This document shows, one piece after another, positions 15,406 to 23,834 of a DNA stretch of 64,000 nucleotides. The notes under the pieces are model-generated. The model searched no databases. It was given only the letters and a program-made list of their open reading frames with translations, and was not told where the DNA came from. Origin of the DNA: Paratissierella sp033809995. GTDB taxonomy: Bacteria > Bacillota > Clostridia > Tissierellales > Tissierellaceae. Each line of letters opens with the position of its first letter. The first letter of the stretch is position 1. The stretch is from the NCBI GenBank assembly GCA_033809995.1, contig JAPXKQ010000002.1, forward strand, positions 1 through 64,000. Reading direction: 5' to 3'. The position numbers and the translations under genes were made by a program.

Positions 15406-15412
15406 TAAAATG

Positions 15413-15455
15413 AAACACTCATTTTAAATAATTTATTTAGAATGAGTGTTTTTTG
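15413..15455. terminator. Terminator between yebC and the AraC-type gene
   Basis: AAACACTCATT (15413-15423) pairs with AATGAGTGTTT (15441-15451), followed by TTTTGATTT. The long AT loop can extend the stem. The genes converge here, so it may work in both directions. Confidence 0.8.
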
Positions 15456-15472
15456 ATTTGCTTTCTTAAAAA

Positions 15473-16468
15473 TTAACCAGTATAACGTTCGCGATATTCT
15501 TGTGGGTTCATATGATACTTTTCTTTAAATTTTTTATAAAAGAATCCTAGATTAGAAAAGCCTACTTCTAAAGCTATTTCGTATATGGGCATTTTAGAGT
15601 GATTGATAAGTAATCTAGCTTGCTTCAGCTGATATTCTAATTTTAACTGGTTGAAGGTTTTACCAGTCTTACTCTTTAGGAGATTTCCAAAATAATTAGG
15701 ATTATAGCCAAAATCATTAGCCATTGATTTTAAACTACATTTATTATAATTGTTTTCTATATATTGTAGCATTAGGATAATAATATCAAAATCATTTGTT
15801 CCTACCTTATCTTCATGGGAATTGTTCTTATTAAATATCCTTACTAATTCGGAAAATAGGATGATCATATAAGAGTCAATTACTTCATCATAACATATAT
15901 CCCTATCATAATATTCGGACATTAAGTTTTTCATTATTTCATTTACTTTGGATTCGCCATTAGAGGGAAAGACTAAATATTTACTATGGTTTTGGTCCTC
16001 TAACAATGAGCTTATTAAAAAGCTAGTTATAATTCCTTGATTTGAAAGTCTACTTAAGAAACTAGAATTGAAAAATGATTTTGTCATGGAAATATTAATA
16101 ATTATATCATTTTCTCCAATTGGCTCAGAGCCATGTATGACATTTGTATCCAGCAAACATATATCCCCCTCATTTAGCACCACAATATTCCCATCTATAA
16201 TATATGTGCAAGAACCAGAATATACGTAATTCATCTCCATATCAGTATGAATATGGAAAGGAAGATAGGTAAATCTTGAATCTTTATGTAAAGTAATACT
16301 TTCTTTTTTTATTTTCATTGCAAAATCAAATAGATACACTAAGGAGTCATTTACCTTTACTTTATCAACCTTTTTATAGAATGGACTTAATCTATTTGGA
16401 TTATCTAGATGCCACTTTTCCCCGGTGGTTATTTTTCTTAAAAAAGAATCTAGCTCGCTGTAATTCAT
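15473..16468 (-). CDS. AraC-family regulator with cupin sensor domain
   Basis: A 331-residue regulator. The N-terminal half is a cupin fold (PFHIHTDMEMNYVYSGSCTY and NEGDICLLDTNVIHG, residues ~70-115). The C-terminal ~100 residues hold the double helix-turn-helix, with ANDFGYNPNYFGNLLK and IALEVGFSNLGFFYKKFKEKY. It is divergent from the beta-glucoside PTS operon, with about 220 bases between, so it most likely senses a sugar and activates that operon (inference). TAGGAGGAAAT lies upstream of the ATG. Confidence 0.9.
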   Translation of the reverse strand: MNYSELDSFLRKITTGEKWHLDNPNRLSPFYKKVDKVKVNDSLVYLFDFAMKIKKESITLHKDSRFTYLPFHIHTDMEMNYVYSGSCTYIIDGNIVVLNEGDICLLDTNVIHGSEPIGENDIIINISMTKSFFNSSFLSRLSNQGIITSFLISSLLEDQNHSKYLVFPSNGESKVNEIMKNLMSEYYDRDICYDEVIDSYMIILFSELVRIFNKNNSHEDKVGTNDFDIIILMLQYIENNYNKCSLKSMANDFGYNPNYFGNLLKSKTGKTFNQLKLEYQLKQARLLINHSKMPIYEIALEVGFSNLGFFYKKFKEKYHMNPQEYRERYTG

Positions 16469-16555
16469 AATTTCCTCCTATATGTAAATTTGTAAGTCAA
16501 TATATATCATTTTGTAATTGTTAGTAAATTTCATTGCTGATATTATTGTAAACAA

Positions 16556-16626
16556 GAAGATGTTCTATAATTTTATTATAAATGAATTTAGTTATTTTTG
16601 TAAGTTAATAATCATGAAGATGTTTT
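16556..16626 (+). promoter_or_regulatory. Repeated GAAGATGTT motif in the regulator/PTS divergent region
   Basis: GAAGATGTTCT at 16556-16566 and GAAGATGTTTT at 16616-16626 are direct repeats spaced 60 bases start to start. The first abuts a TATAAT (16566-16571). Direct repeats on one face of the helix are usual for AraC-family operators. Candidate binding sites for the adjacent regulator. Confidence 0.35.
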
Positions 16627-16688
16627 CAAAAATGAAAATGACAGAGATAAATTATCATTAAAAAAATAAAATTAGGAGGCAGGGTTAA

Positions 16689-18128
16689 ATGAAGGATAGG
16701 GAATTGGCGGAAAAGATTATTCAATTATCTGGTGGAAAAGAAAACATCAACAAAGCTATTCATTGTATTACTAGGCTTAGATTCAATCTGGAAGATGATA
16801 GCAAGGCTGATAGTAATGCCATAGAAAGCTTAGAAGGAGTATTAGGGACTAGATATCAAAATGGACAGTTTCAAGTAGTAATTGGCAACAATGTGAAAAA
16901 TATTTACGTTGAAGTAGCAGATATTTTAGGACTAGACAATGAAAGTCCAATAGAAGAGAATATGGTAAAAACAGAAGATAAAGAGACAAAGAGAGAAAAG
17001 AAAAATATTATTAGTAGTATTCTTGATATTATAGCTAGTTCATTCCAACCAATATTGCCAGCTATTATAGGTGCAGGTATGATGAAAGGTATATTAGCAA
17101 TTTTAATGGCTACTGGTTGGGTATCAGGGGAAAGTGGGACTTATCAAATACTGAATATCGTAGCAGATGCCGCATTTTATTTTTTACCATTTCTATTGGC
17201 AGTTTCTGTATCACGAAAATTTGATGTAAATGAATATTTAGGTATCGTTGTGGCTGGTGCATTAATGTATCCAACCATATTAGATGCAGCAAAAGCTGGT
17301 ATGACAGATCCATTACATTTTTTATCTATACCAATCCAGATTGTAAACTATAGCTCATCAGTATTCCCAATTATTTTAAGTATTATAATTATGAAATATA
17401 TTTATAAAGCAATTGATAAATATATTCCTAAGCCTGTTAAATTGGTATTTACACCTACTTTAACACTATTGATTACAGTTCCATTCGTTTTAGCTTTTAT
17501 TGCTCCAATTGGAAATTATTTAGGAAATTATCTAGCAATCGGAGTAAATTGGTTATTTATAAATGCAGGTTTATTAGCAGGCCTATTGTTAGGATTATTT
17601 AATCCATTTATTATAATGACTGGTATGCACTATGGATTGTTCCCAATCATAATTCAAAATTTGGGCACATATGGATATGATTCAGGATATTTAGTAGTTA
17701 ATTTAATGACAAATATAGCTCAAGCAGGGGCGGTATTTGCAGTAGCTCTTAGGTCAAAGGATAAGGAGTTAAAATCAGTTGGTATATCCAGTGGTATATC
17801 TGCACTTTTAGGGATTACTGAGCCAGCTATGTTTGGGGTCAATCTAAAACTAAGAAAGCCTTTTTATGCAGCTATGATTTCAGGCGGTATCACTAGTGCA
17901 ATTGTAGTAGCTTTAGGTTTAAAAACCTTTGGATTTGTTATACCAGGGTTAGTAGCCTTACCAGCATATGTTTCACCGGATGGAAATCTTAGGGACCTGA
18001 TTATAGCAATTATAGGAATCTTAGCAAGCTTTGCTATAGCTTTTTCATTAACCCTTATAATGGGATTTAAAGGGATGGATACAAAAAAAGAAAGCAAGCT
18101 AACAAATAGAAAGCAGGAGGTAAATTAA
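16689..18128 (+). CDS. Beta-glucoside-type PTS transporter, IIBC components
   Basis: A 479-residue permease of the glucose/beta-glucoside superfamily. The N-terminal IIB domain carries the phosphorylated Cys in IHCITRLRFNLED (near residue 26). About ten membrane helices of IIC follow, ending with the conserved GITEPAMFGVNLKLRKPF. No IIA domain is fused, so a IIA protein must be supplied from elsewhere. The stop overlaps the start of a GH1 gene by one base, so import and hydrolysis are coupled. GGAGGCAGGG precedes the ATG. Confidence 0.92.
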   Translation: MKDRELAEKIIQLSGGKENINKAIHCITRLRFNLEDDSKADSNAIESLEGVLGTRYQNGQFQVVIGNNVKNIYVEVADILGLDNESPIEENMVKTEDKETKREKKNIISSILDIIASSFQPILPAIIGAGMMKGILAILMATGWVSGESGTYQILNIVADAAFYFLPFLLAVSVSRKFDVNEYLGIVVAGALMYPTILDAAKAGMTDPLHFLSIPIQIVNYSSSVFPIILSIIIMKYIYKAIDKYIPKPVKLVFTPTLTLLITVPFVLAFIAPIGNYLGNYLAIGVNWLFINAGLLAGLLLGLFNPFIIMTGMHYGLFPIIIQNLGTYGYDSGYLVVNLMTNIAQAGAVFAVALRSKDKELKSVGISSGISALLGITEPAMFGVNLKLRKPFYAAMISGGITSAIVVALGLKTFGFVIPGLVALPAYVSPDGNLRDLIIAIIGILASFAIAFSLTLIMGFKGMDTKKESKLTNRKQEVN

Positions 18129-19600
18129 TGACAAGAGTAATAAAAAAATTTCCAGAAGGATTTTTATGGGGAGGTGCTACTGCTGCTAGTCAAGCTGAAG
18201 GTGCATTTGATGTAGATGGAAAAGGACTTTCCACTTCTGATATGGTTCCCTATAGACCTATGGAACACAGTAATGATAATATGAAAATAGAGGTTACCTC
18301 TCAACAATTGGAGGAATACCTTAAGGATGATTCTAAAGAATATTTTCCAAAGCGAAAAGGTGTAGATTTTTATAATAGGTATAAAGAAGATATAGCACTG
18401 TTTGCAGAAATGGGATTTAAAGTATTTAGATTATCAATTGCATGGCCTAGAATATTTCCAAATGGAGATGAAGAACAACCTAATGAACTAGGTCTAGAAT
18501 TCTATGATAGGGTTTTTGATGAATTAGAGAAATATGATATAGAGCCATTTGTAACCATAACACATTATGAAATGCCTATAAATTTAGTTAAAAAATACAA
18601 TGGTTTTGAAAGTAGAGAAGCAATTACCGACTATTTGAAATTTGTAAAAGTAATTTTTGAAAGGTATAAAGGTAGAGTAAAATATTGGGTTCCATTTAAC
18701 GAGTTGAATATGATGCTCACCAGCCCATATACTTGCGGAGGGGTTATTTCAGATGTTTCAAAATATAAAGACAACCCATTCCAAATTAAATATCAGGCTA
18801 CTCACCATCAATTTATAGCCAGTGCTTTGGCTACTAAAATGTGTAGAGAGATGATGCCCGATGCTAAGATTGGCTGTATGATAGCAAGATTGGAAACATA
18901 TGCAGCAACATCAAAGCCCGAGGATCAATTACAAGCACTAAAAGATGAACAATTGAATGCTTTTTATCCAGAGGTTTTGATAAATGGCAAATATCCAAAT
19001 TATATTTGGAGGTATTTTGAAGAAAATGGTGTAGAGATAGAAATGGAACCTGGAGATGAAGAAATACTAAAAGAAAATACTTCTGATTTCATAGCATTTA
19101 GCTATTATATGTCATATATAGCAACTGCTAATCCAAAACTGGGAGTACAAGTTTCTGGTAATTTAGTAGGAACTAGTCAAAATCCTCATTTAGAATTAAC
19201 TGAGTGGGATTGGCCAATTGATCCGATCGGTCTTCGAATCACATTAAATAGATTATACGATCGCTTTAAGGTTCCTCAATTTATAGTCGAAAATGGACTT
19301 GGTGCAATTGATAAGGTTGAAGAGGACGGTTCAGTTCATGATCAATATCGAATAGATTATTTAAGAAAACATATTTTGCAAGTAAAAGAAGCAATAGCAG
19401 ATGGAGTTGAAATCATAGGCTATACTAATTGGGGAACTACAGACTTTATTAGTTGTGGAACTTCTCAAATGTCTAAAAGATATGGATTCATTTATGTAGA
19501 TCAAGATGATTATGGTAATGGGACATTAGAAAGAATAAGAAAGGACTCTTTCTATTGGTATAAGAAAGTTATAGAATCCAATGGAGAAGATTTAGAATAG
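18128..19600 (+). CDS. 6-phospho-beta-glucosidase (GH1)
   Basis: A 490-residue cytosolic glycosidase that splits the 6-phosphorylated beta-glucoside delivered by the upstream PTS. GH1 hallmarks: FPEGFLWGGATAASQAEGAF at the N-terminus, the acid/base Glu in PFNELN near residue 192, and the nucleophile in IVENGLG near residue 388. The SQMSKRYGFIYV segment matches the phosphate-binding loop of the phospho-specific subgroup. ATG overlaps the PTS stop (TAATG), with GGAGG upstream. A strong terminator follows. Confidence 0.93.
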   Translation: MTRVIKKFPEGFLWGGATAASQAEGAFDVDGKGLSTSDMVPYRPMEHSNDNMKIEVTSQQLEEYLKDDSKEYFPKRKGVDFYNRYKEDIALFAEMGFKVFRLSIAWPRIFPNGDEEQPNELGLEFYDRVFDELEKYDIEPFVTITHYEMPINLVKKYNGFESREAITDYLKFVKVIFERYKGRVKYWVPFNELNMMLTSPYTCGGVISDVSKYKDNPFQIKYQATHHQFIASALATKMCREMMPDAKIGCMIARLETYAATSKPEDQLQALKDEQLNAFYPEVLINGKYPNYIWRYFEENGVEIEMEPGDEEILKENTSDFIAFSYYMSYIATANPKLGVQVSGNLVGTSQNPHLELTEWDWPIDPIGLRITLNRLYDRFKVPQFIVENGLGAIDKVEEDGSVHDQYRIDYLRKHILQVKEAIADGVEIIGYTNWGTTDFISCGTSQMSKRYGFIYVDQDDYGNGTLERIRKDSFYWYKKVIESNGEDLE

Positions 19601-19621
19601 CATATATCAAAATATTAGTTT

Positions 19622-19656
19622 AAAGACACCTCTACATTACATAGAGGTGTCTTTTA
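19622..19656 (+). terminator. Terminator of the beta-glucoside operon
   Basis: A 13-bp stem, AAAGACACCTCTA with TAGAGGTGTCTTT, around a six-base loop, followed by TTAATAATA. It lies 22 bases past the GH1 stop. Confidence 0.85.
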
Positions 19657-19695
19657 ATAATAACAGAATATTTAAACATTTTCCCTTAACTAGAT

Positions 19696-19724
19696 TTCAC
19701 TTATAGGTTATGATAAACTAAAAT
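19696..19724 (+). promoter_or_regulatory. Sigma-A-type promoter of aspA
   Basis: TTCACT at 19696-19701, exactly 17 bases, then TAAAAT at 19719-19724. It is 38 bases before the aspA ATG. Confidence 0.5.
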
Positions 19725-19762
19725 TATGGAAATCGAATTACATATAAAAGGAGGAAATAGTA

Positions 19763-21184
19763 ATGACCAATATTTATACTAGGGTGGAAAGCGATTCCGT
19801 AGGTTCTAAAAATGTACCTTTAGATGCTTATTACGGTGTTCAAACCCTAAGAGCTGCAGAAAATTTCAATATCACAGGTCAAAAAATGCATAGAGAATTA
19901 ATCATAAGTCTTGCACAAATAAAAAAAGGTGCAGCATTGGCAAATAGTCATGCAGGATTATTAGAGGATAAAGTTCGAGATGCTATTATTAAGGCATGTG
20001 ATGAAATTATAGCAGGTGAATTACATAAGGAATTTATAATTGATCCTATACAAGGAGGGGCAGGAACTTCTGCCAATATGAATGCTAACGAAGTTATAGC
20101 AAATAGGGCTAATGAGATATTGGGTGGGAAAAAGGGAGTATACGATATGGTACATCCTAATGATCATGTAAATATGGGACAATCAACCAATGATGTTTTC
20201 CCAACTGCTGGTAAAATGACTGCATTAAAGCTTATTCCAAATACATTAGCAGAATTAAAAAAATTATATGATGCATTGCTTAAAAAAGCAGAAGAATTTG
20301 ATGACGTAATAAAAATGGGAAGAACACAAATGCAAGACGCTGTACCTATTAGACTAGGTCAAGAATTCCATGCATATAGTTCAGCAATAAAGAGAGATAT
20401 AAATAGAATTGAAAAGGCTAGTGACGAACTTAAAGTTGTAAATATGGGTGCATCTGCTATTGGAACTGGTATAAATGTAGATATCGATTATTTTGAAAAT
20501 ATTGTTCCCTATATAAATGAAGTTTCAAATTTAGATTTAAAACAAGCAGAAGATTTAGTTGATGGTACACAGAATTTGGATCCATTTGTTGTAATATCTT
20601 CAGCATTAAAAACATGTGCTGTAAATTTATCTAAGATGTCAAATGATTTAAGGTTAATGTCCTCTGGACCTAGAACTGGCTTTGGCGAAATAAACTTGCC
20701 ACCAAAGCAAAATGGATCCTCAATAATGCCAGGTAAAATTAATCCAGTAATTCCTGAGGTAATGAGTCAAGTATCTTTTAATATCATAGGAAACGATATT
20801 ACTATTACTATGGCAGCTGAAGCTGGTCAATTAGAATTAAATGCTTTTGAACCTGTTATATTCTACAATTTATATGAATCAATCGAAACTTTAGGCAACG
20901 GAGTTGCAACATTAAGAGATAACTGTATAGTAGGAATTACTGCAAATAAAGAAAGATGTAAACAATTGGTAGATAATAGTGTAGGTATCATTACTGCTAT
21001 AGTACCACATGTGGGATATAAGGCTTCAGCAAAGATTGCTGATAAAGCTATAGCAACAGGCGAACCTGTTAGAGATTTAGTTCTTAAGGAAGGTCTATTA
21101 AGCTTAGAAGAACTTGACGCAATTTTAGACGAATTTGCAATGACTGAACCCGGTATAGCTGCTAAATATCTATTAAATGCATAA
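19763..21184 (+). CDS. aspA: Aspartate ammonia-lyase (aspartase)
   Basis: A 473-residue fumarase/aspartase-superfamily enzyme converting L-aspartate to fumarate and ammonia. The N-terminus RVESDSVGSKNVPLDAYYG, the GGAGTSANMNANEV segment and the catalytic loop GSSIMPGKINPVIPE (near residue 318) are diagnostic. The wording around the loop fits aspartase rather than class II fumarase. AAAGGAGGAAA precedes the ATG. A 9-bp hairpin (21211-21236) lies after the stop but lacks a T-tract. It fits an amino-acid-fermenting lifestyle. Confidence 0.9.
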   Translation: MTNIYTRVESDSVGSKNVPLDAYYGVQTLRAAENFNITGQKMHRELIISLAQIKKGAALANSHAGLLEDKVRDAIIKACDEIIAGELHKEFIIDPIQGGAGTSANMNANEVIANRANEILGGKKGVYDMVHPNDHVNMGQSTNDVFPTAGKMTALKLIPNTLAELKKLYDALLKKAEEFDDVIKMGRTQMQDAVPIRLGQEFHAYSSAIKRDINRIEKASDELKVVNMGASAIGTGINVDIDYFENIVPYINEVSNLDLKQAEDLVDGTQNLDPFVVISSALKTCAVNLSKMSNDLRLMSSGPRTGFGEINLPPKQNGSSIMPGKINPVIPEVMSQVSFNIIGNDITITMAAEAGQLELNAFEPVIFYNLYESIETLGNGVATLRDNCIVGITANKERCKQLVDNSVGIITAIVPHVGYKASAKIADKAIATGEPVRDLVLKEGLLSLEELDAILDEFAMTEPGIAAKYLLNA

Positions 21185-21260
21185 TAAATATTTACGAATT
21201 GTATAATTACCTATTTTATATTGCATAATAAAATAGACAATATAAATAGGAGGTATTAAA

Positions 21261-21434
21261 ATGGAAGGTCAAGAAAATTTTGAACACATTTTAAATCAAT
21301 TTAAGACGGCTGATTTGCAAACTAAAATTGATATTTATACAACTGTGCAGGGTCTATCAGTTGAGCAATATAAAGAGTTATTAAGATATTTCCCAATCAA
21401 ACATTTAGGAGAATTGGAAAAGGCAATGGGCTAA
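21261..21434 (+). CDS. Small hypothetical protein (57 residues)
   Basis: A complete small frame with AGGAGGT ideally placed before ATG at 21261. The product is soluble and helical in appearance, mixed charge, with YTTVQGLSVEQYKELLRYFP in the middle. No membrane segment, no Cys. I do not recognise the family. It follows aspA by 76 bases and precedes the Lit-type gene by 78. The strong ribosome site supports that it is translated. Confidence 0.6.
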   Translation: MEGQENFEHILNQFKTADLQTKIDIYTTVQGLSVEQYKELLRYFPIKHLGELEKAMG

Positions 21435-21512
21435 AGGGTGAAGATGAACTTCATCCTTTTTTTCTGTATAAAATATGGTATTATAAAATTACATATAAAT
21501 GGGGGTGTTTTT

Positions 21513-22169
21513 TTGAAAAAATTATTATCTATTTTATTAATCTTATCCTTGTCATTAACATTTTTAATGATTAGTATAGAAAACAATGCATACAATAAAA
21601 ACTACTATCTAAGATCTTACAAAAAATATAATATAGAAAGCGAAACAGGCAGAATAATGTATGAATTAGATGAAATCACAAATCATATAATTAATTATCT
21701 TAAGGGTAAGGGTGGTGACGAACTTTTAGAACCTTATTTTAATGAAAGAGAAGTAATGCATATGAGGGATGTGCAAAATTTATTTAAATATGAAAGGCTA
21801 GTTAAATATTTTTTCGGAATTATATCAATTATTATTATGGGCTATCTAGGGTATAAAAAAGAATACAAATTTTTAGGTAAAACCCTTGCCTTTGGATTAT
21901 TTATAAATTATATTGTATTGATAATTTTATCTTTATTTATAATATCTGATTTTAATAAATACTTTACCATCTTCCATTATATCTTTTTTAGTAATGATTT
22001 GTGGTTATTAAATCCTCAAACAGATTTAATGATTCAAATGCTACCAGAAGAATTTTTTATTGGCATGGCTAAAAAAATAGGCTTATCTTTCTTTATATAT
22101 TTGTCAATACTACAAATAATAGGTATTTATTATATGAAGAAAGGTAGAAGGGAATGGAAGGAATTATAA
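21513..22169 (+). CDS. TIGR01906/DUF1461 membrane protein, probable lipoprotein intramolecular transacylase (Lit)
   Basis: About 218 residues with an N-terminal membrane helix, a large extracytoplasmic loop and three to four further helices. The loop holds YFNEREVMHMRDVQNLF, and a later segment reads FHYIFFSNDLWLLNPQTD then MLPEEFF, the pattern of the TIGR01906/DUF1461 family. Characterised members (Lit) move an acyl chain within mature lipoproteins to give the lyso form. The conserved His would be in the HMRDV motif. The frame extends to 21438, but GGGGGTG at 21501 supports TTG at 21513. The stop overlaps the following gene by 16 bases. Confidence 0.7.
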   Translation: MKKLLSILLILSLSLTFLMISIENNAYNKNYYLRSYKKYNIESETGRIMYELDEITNHIINYLKGKGGDELLEPYFNEREVMHMRDVQNLFKYERLVKYFFGIISIIIMGYLGYKKEYKFLGKTLAFGLFINYIVLIILSLFIISDFNKYFTIFHYIFFSNDLWLLNPQTDLMIQMLPEEFFIGMAKKIGLSFFIYLSILQIIGIYYMKKGRREWKEL

Positions 22170-23065
22170 AAAAATTAAAGGGCAAATACTCTAATACTAG
22201 ACAAAAGTCAATTGTTAGAAACTTTTACTCAACAGAAGTCAACAAAGGAAAAACGTACAAAGCTGCGTATCTTGACAATATTTTATTCATTCTTTTGCTG
22301 TTTTTTATACTTGTATTTACTTTAATAATAAAATCAAACAGTATATTGTTGCCCATATATATTAGCTTGATAACTATTTTTTTTATTACAAAAAGTATAA
22401 ATGTCATAAACCAGAAGAGAGATAAGAAAAAGATAATGGCAATTAACGAGGATTTAAAAAGCAGAAGGGTAATTAGAGAATTGACTCAGTTAAACAGAGA
22501 AGAATTTATCGAATATACCAAGGAAATCTTAGATAAATTTTATTCAACTGAATTTATCTATGGTGAAGATGGAGTAGACTTAATAGGCTATATAAATAAA
22601 AAAAAATATGGTGTGAAATGCATTAAATCATCTTTAGAGGATAGAATTTTGTCAAAAAAGGTAGATGAATTTAACAATTTGATAAATAATTTAGATTATG
22701 ATGAGGGGCTTCTTGTAACAAATTCTTATTTCCAAGATGGAATTAAAGATAATACTTCATTAATATTAATTGATTTTTTGGGTATAAAGGAAATACTTAA
22801 AAAGATTGATAAGTTTCCCTCTGATGAAGAAATTAAAAATTATATTATTCATAGATATGACGATAAGAAAAAAACTATTAGAAATCAAATTAAGGTAATT
22901 ACCTTTGGTAAAATATTTAAGCTTTATGGTGTATGTGTTGTGTTTTATTTCATTTCGTTTTTTGTGAAATATGGCTTATATTATAAGATAATGGGTGTTA
23001 TGGCTTTTATCTTAGCAACTATATTAGGAGGTATTAAGTTCACCGAATATCATAGGGCAAAATGA
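22154..23065 (+). CDS. Membrane protein with Mrr-like restriction-endonuclease-fold domain
   Basis: A 303-residue protein with two membrane helices at residues ~40-85, a cytosolic domain at ~115-225 and two more helices near the C-terminus. The middle domain reads REEFIEYTKEIL, then GEDGVDLIGYINKKKYGVKC and ending LIDFLGIKEILKK. This resembles the Mrr_cat pattern, in which an Asp in GxD and a (Q/E)xK-type strand form the active site; here the latter is VKCIK. The catalytic Glu/Gln is thus replaced by Val-Lys-Cys, and activity is uncertain. It overlaps the Lit-type gene and is probably translated with it. The assignment rests on motif reading only. Confidence 0.55.
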   Translation: MEGIIKKLKGKYSNTRQKSIVRNFYSTEVNKGKTYKAAYLDNILFILLLFFILVFTLIIKSNSILLPIYISLITIFFITKSINVINQKRDKKKIMAINEDLKSRRVIRELTQLNREEFIEYTKEILDKFYSTEFIYGEDGVDLIGYINKKKYGVKCIKSSLEDRILSKKVDEFNNLINNLDYDEGLLVTNSYFQDGIKDNTSLILIDFLGIKEILKKIDKFPSDEEIKNYIIHRYDDKKKTIRNQIKVITFGKIFKLYGVCVVFYFISFFVKYGLYYKIMGVMAFILATILGGIKFTEYHRAK

Positions 23066-23073
23066 AAATATTC

Positions 23074-23102
23074 TTTACATAAATAATTGCCTATTGTATA
23101 AT
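23074..23102 (+). promoter_or_regulatory. Sigma-A promoter of the folT riboswitch transcript
   Basis: TTTACA at 23074-23079, a 17-base spacer, and TATAAT at 23097-23102. Start of transcription would be near 23109, directly before the THF riboswitch. Confidence 0.7.
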
Positions 23103-23119
23103 GAATTTTGTAACTCTGA

Positions 23120-23208
23120 CAGAGTAGGTAAAGAGCGTTAAGTGTTAAGGGATGGGAAGTTGCCTTTAAACGAAAGAGACATTCTGCGATTCTTTACCGC
23201 GTCCGCTG
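23120..23208 (+). promoter_or_regulatory. Tetrahydrofolate (THF) riboswitch
   Basis: The conserved blocks of the THF motif are present in order: AGAGTAGGTAAAGAGCGTTA, AGTGTT, GGGATGGGAAGTTGCC, ACGAA, then the TTTACCGCGTCCGCT closing strand. GTAAAGA pairs with TCTTTAC, as expected for the long P1/P2 arm. It precedes a FolT-type folate transporter. Downstream, the CT-rich segment at about 23219-23230 can pair with AAAGAAAGGAGA of the ribosome site, so control is probably at translation initiation (inference). Confidence 0.88.
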
Positions 23209-23274
23209 AGCATTAAAGATCTCTTTTCTTTAGTGTGGCAGAATTCTGTCAAAGAGAAAGAAAGGAGAAGAAAA

Positions 23275-23826
23275 ATGAATAAAAAAAGTTTTATGGACAC
23301 AAGAACTATGGTAAAAGCAGGATTTCTAACAGCCATATCCATTGTTCTTACAAGGTTTATGTATTTTTTTGTACCACTTGCAGGAGGATTACCCGCACTA
23401 AGAATTAGTTTTGGAGAAGTTCCATTGATGATGTCTGGTCTTTTATTTGGACCTATTGTTGGTGGAGTCTCAGGTATAGCAGCAGATATAATTGGAGTAT
23501 TAGTCAATTCACAGGGTGCATTTCATCCAGGTTTCACTTTAAGTTCAATGCTATGGGGAACAATCCCTGGTCTATTCTTATATTTTTATAGAAAAAACAA
23601 CACTTATGAAAAGATATATTCATATAAAAATATATTTATAGCAGTTTTCACTTGTTATATTGTTATATCTTTAGGTTTGAATACCTTATGGCTATCTAGC
23701 ATGTTTGGTAAAGGATTTTTTGTGCTTCTTCCAGGTAGAATAATTGGAGCAATAGCAAATATACCTATTCAAAGTATTATTATTGCAAATTTATTGAAAT
23801 ATTTAAAGGAATTCGTAAGAGTATAG
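23275..23826 (+). CDS. folT: ECF transporter S component for folate
   Basis: A 183-residue substrate-binding membrane subunit of an energy-coupling-factor transporter. It has about six hydrophobic helices and the folT-like stretch RISFGEVPLMMSGLLFGPIVGG followed by GIAADIIGVLVN and HPGFTLSSMLWGTIPG. The THF riboswitch directly upstream gives the substrate. The frame extends to 23233, but GAAAGGAGAAG at 23260-23270 places the start at ATG 23275. The shared ECF energising module is not in this window. Confidence 0.9.
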   Translation: MNKKSFMDTRTMVKAGFLTAISIVLTRFMYFFVPLAGGLPALRISFGEVPLMMSGLLFGPIVGGVSGIAADIIGVLVNSQGAFHPGFTLSSMLWGTIPGLFLYFYRKNNTYEKIYSYKNIFIAVFTCYIVISLGLNTLWLSSMFGKGFFVLLPGRIIGAIANIPIQSIIIANLLKYLKEFVRV

Positions 23827-23834
23827 GTGAGAGG

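Noticed and set aside
16600..16660. Catabolite-response element before the PTS operon
   Set aside because: TGTTTTCAAAAATGAAAATGAC lacks the central CG and symmetry of a cre site.
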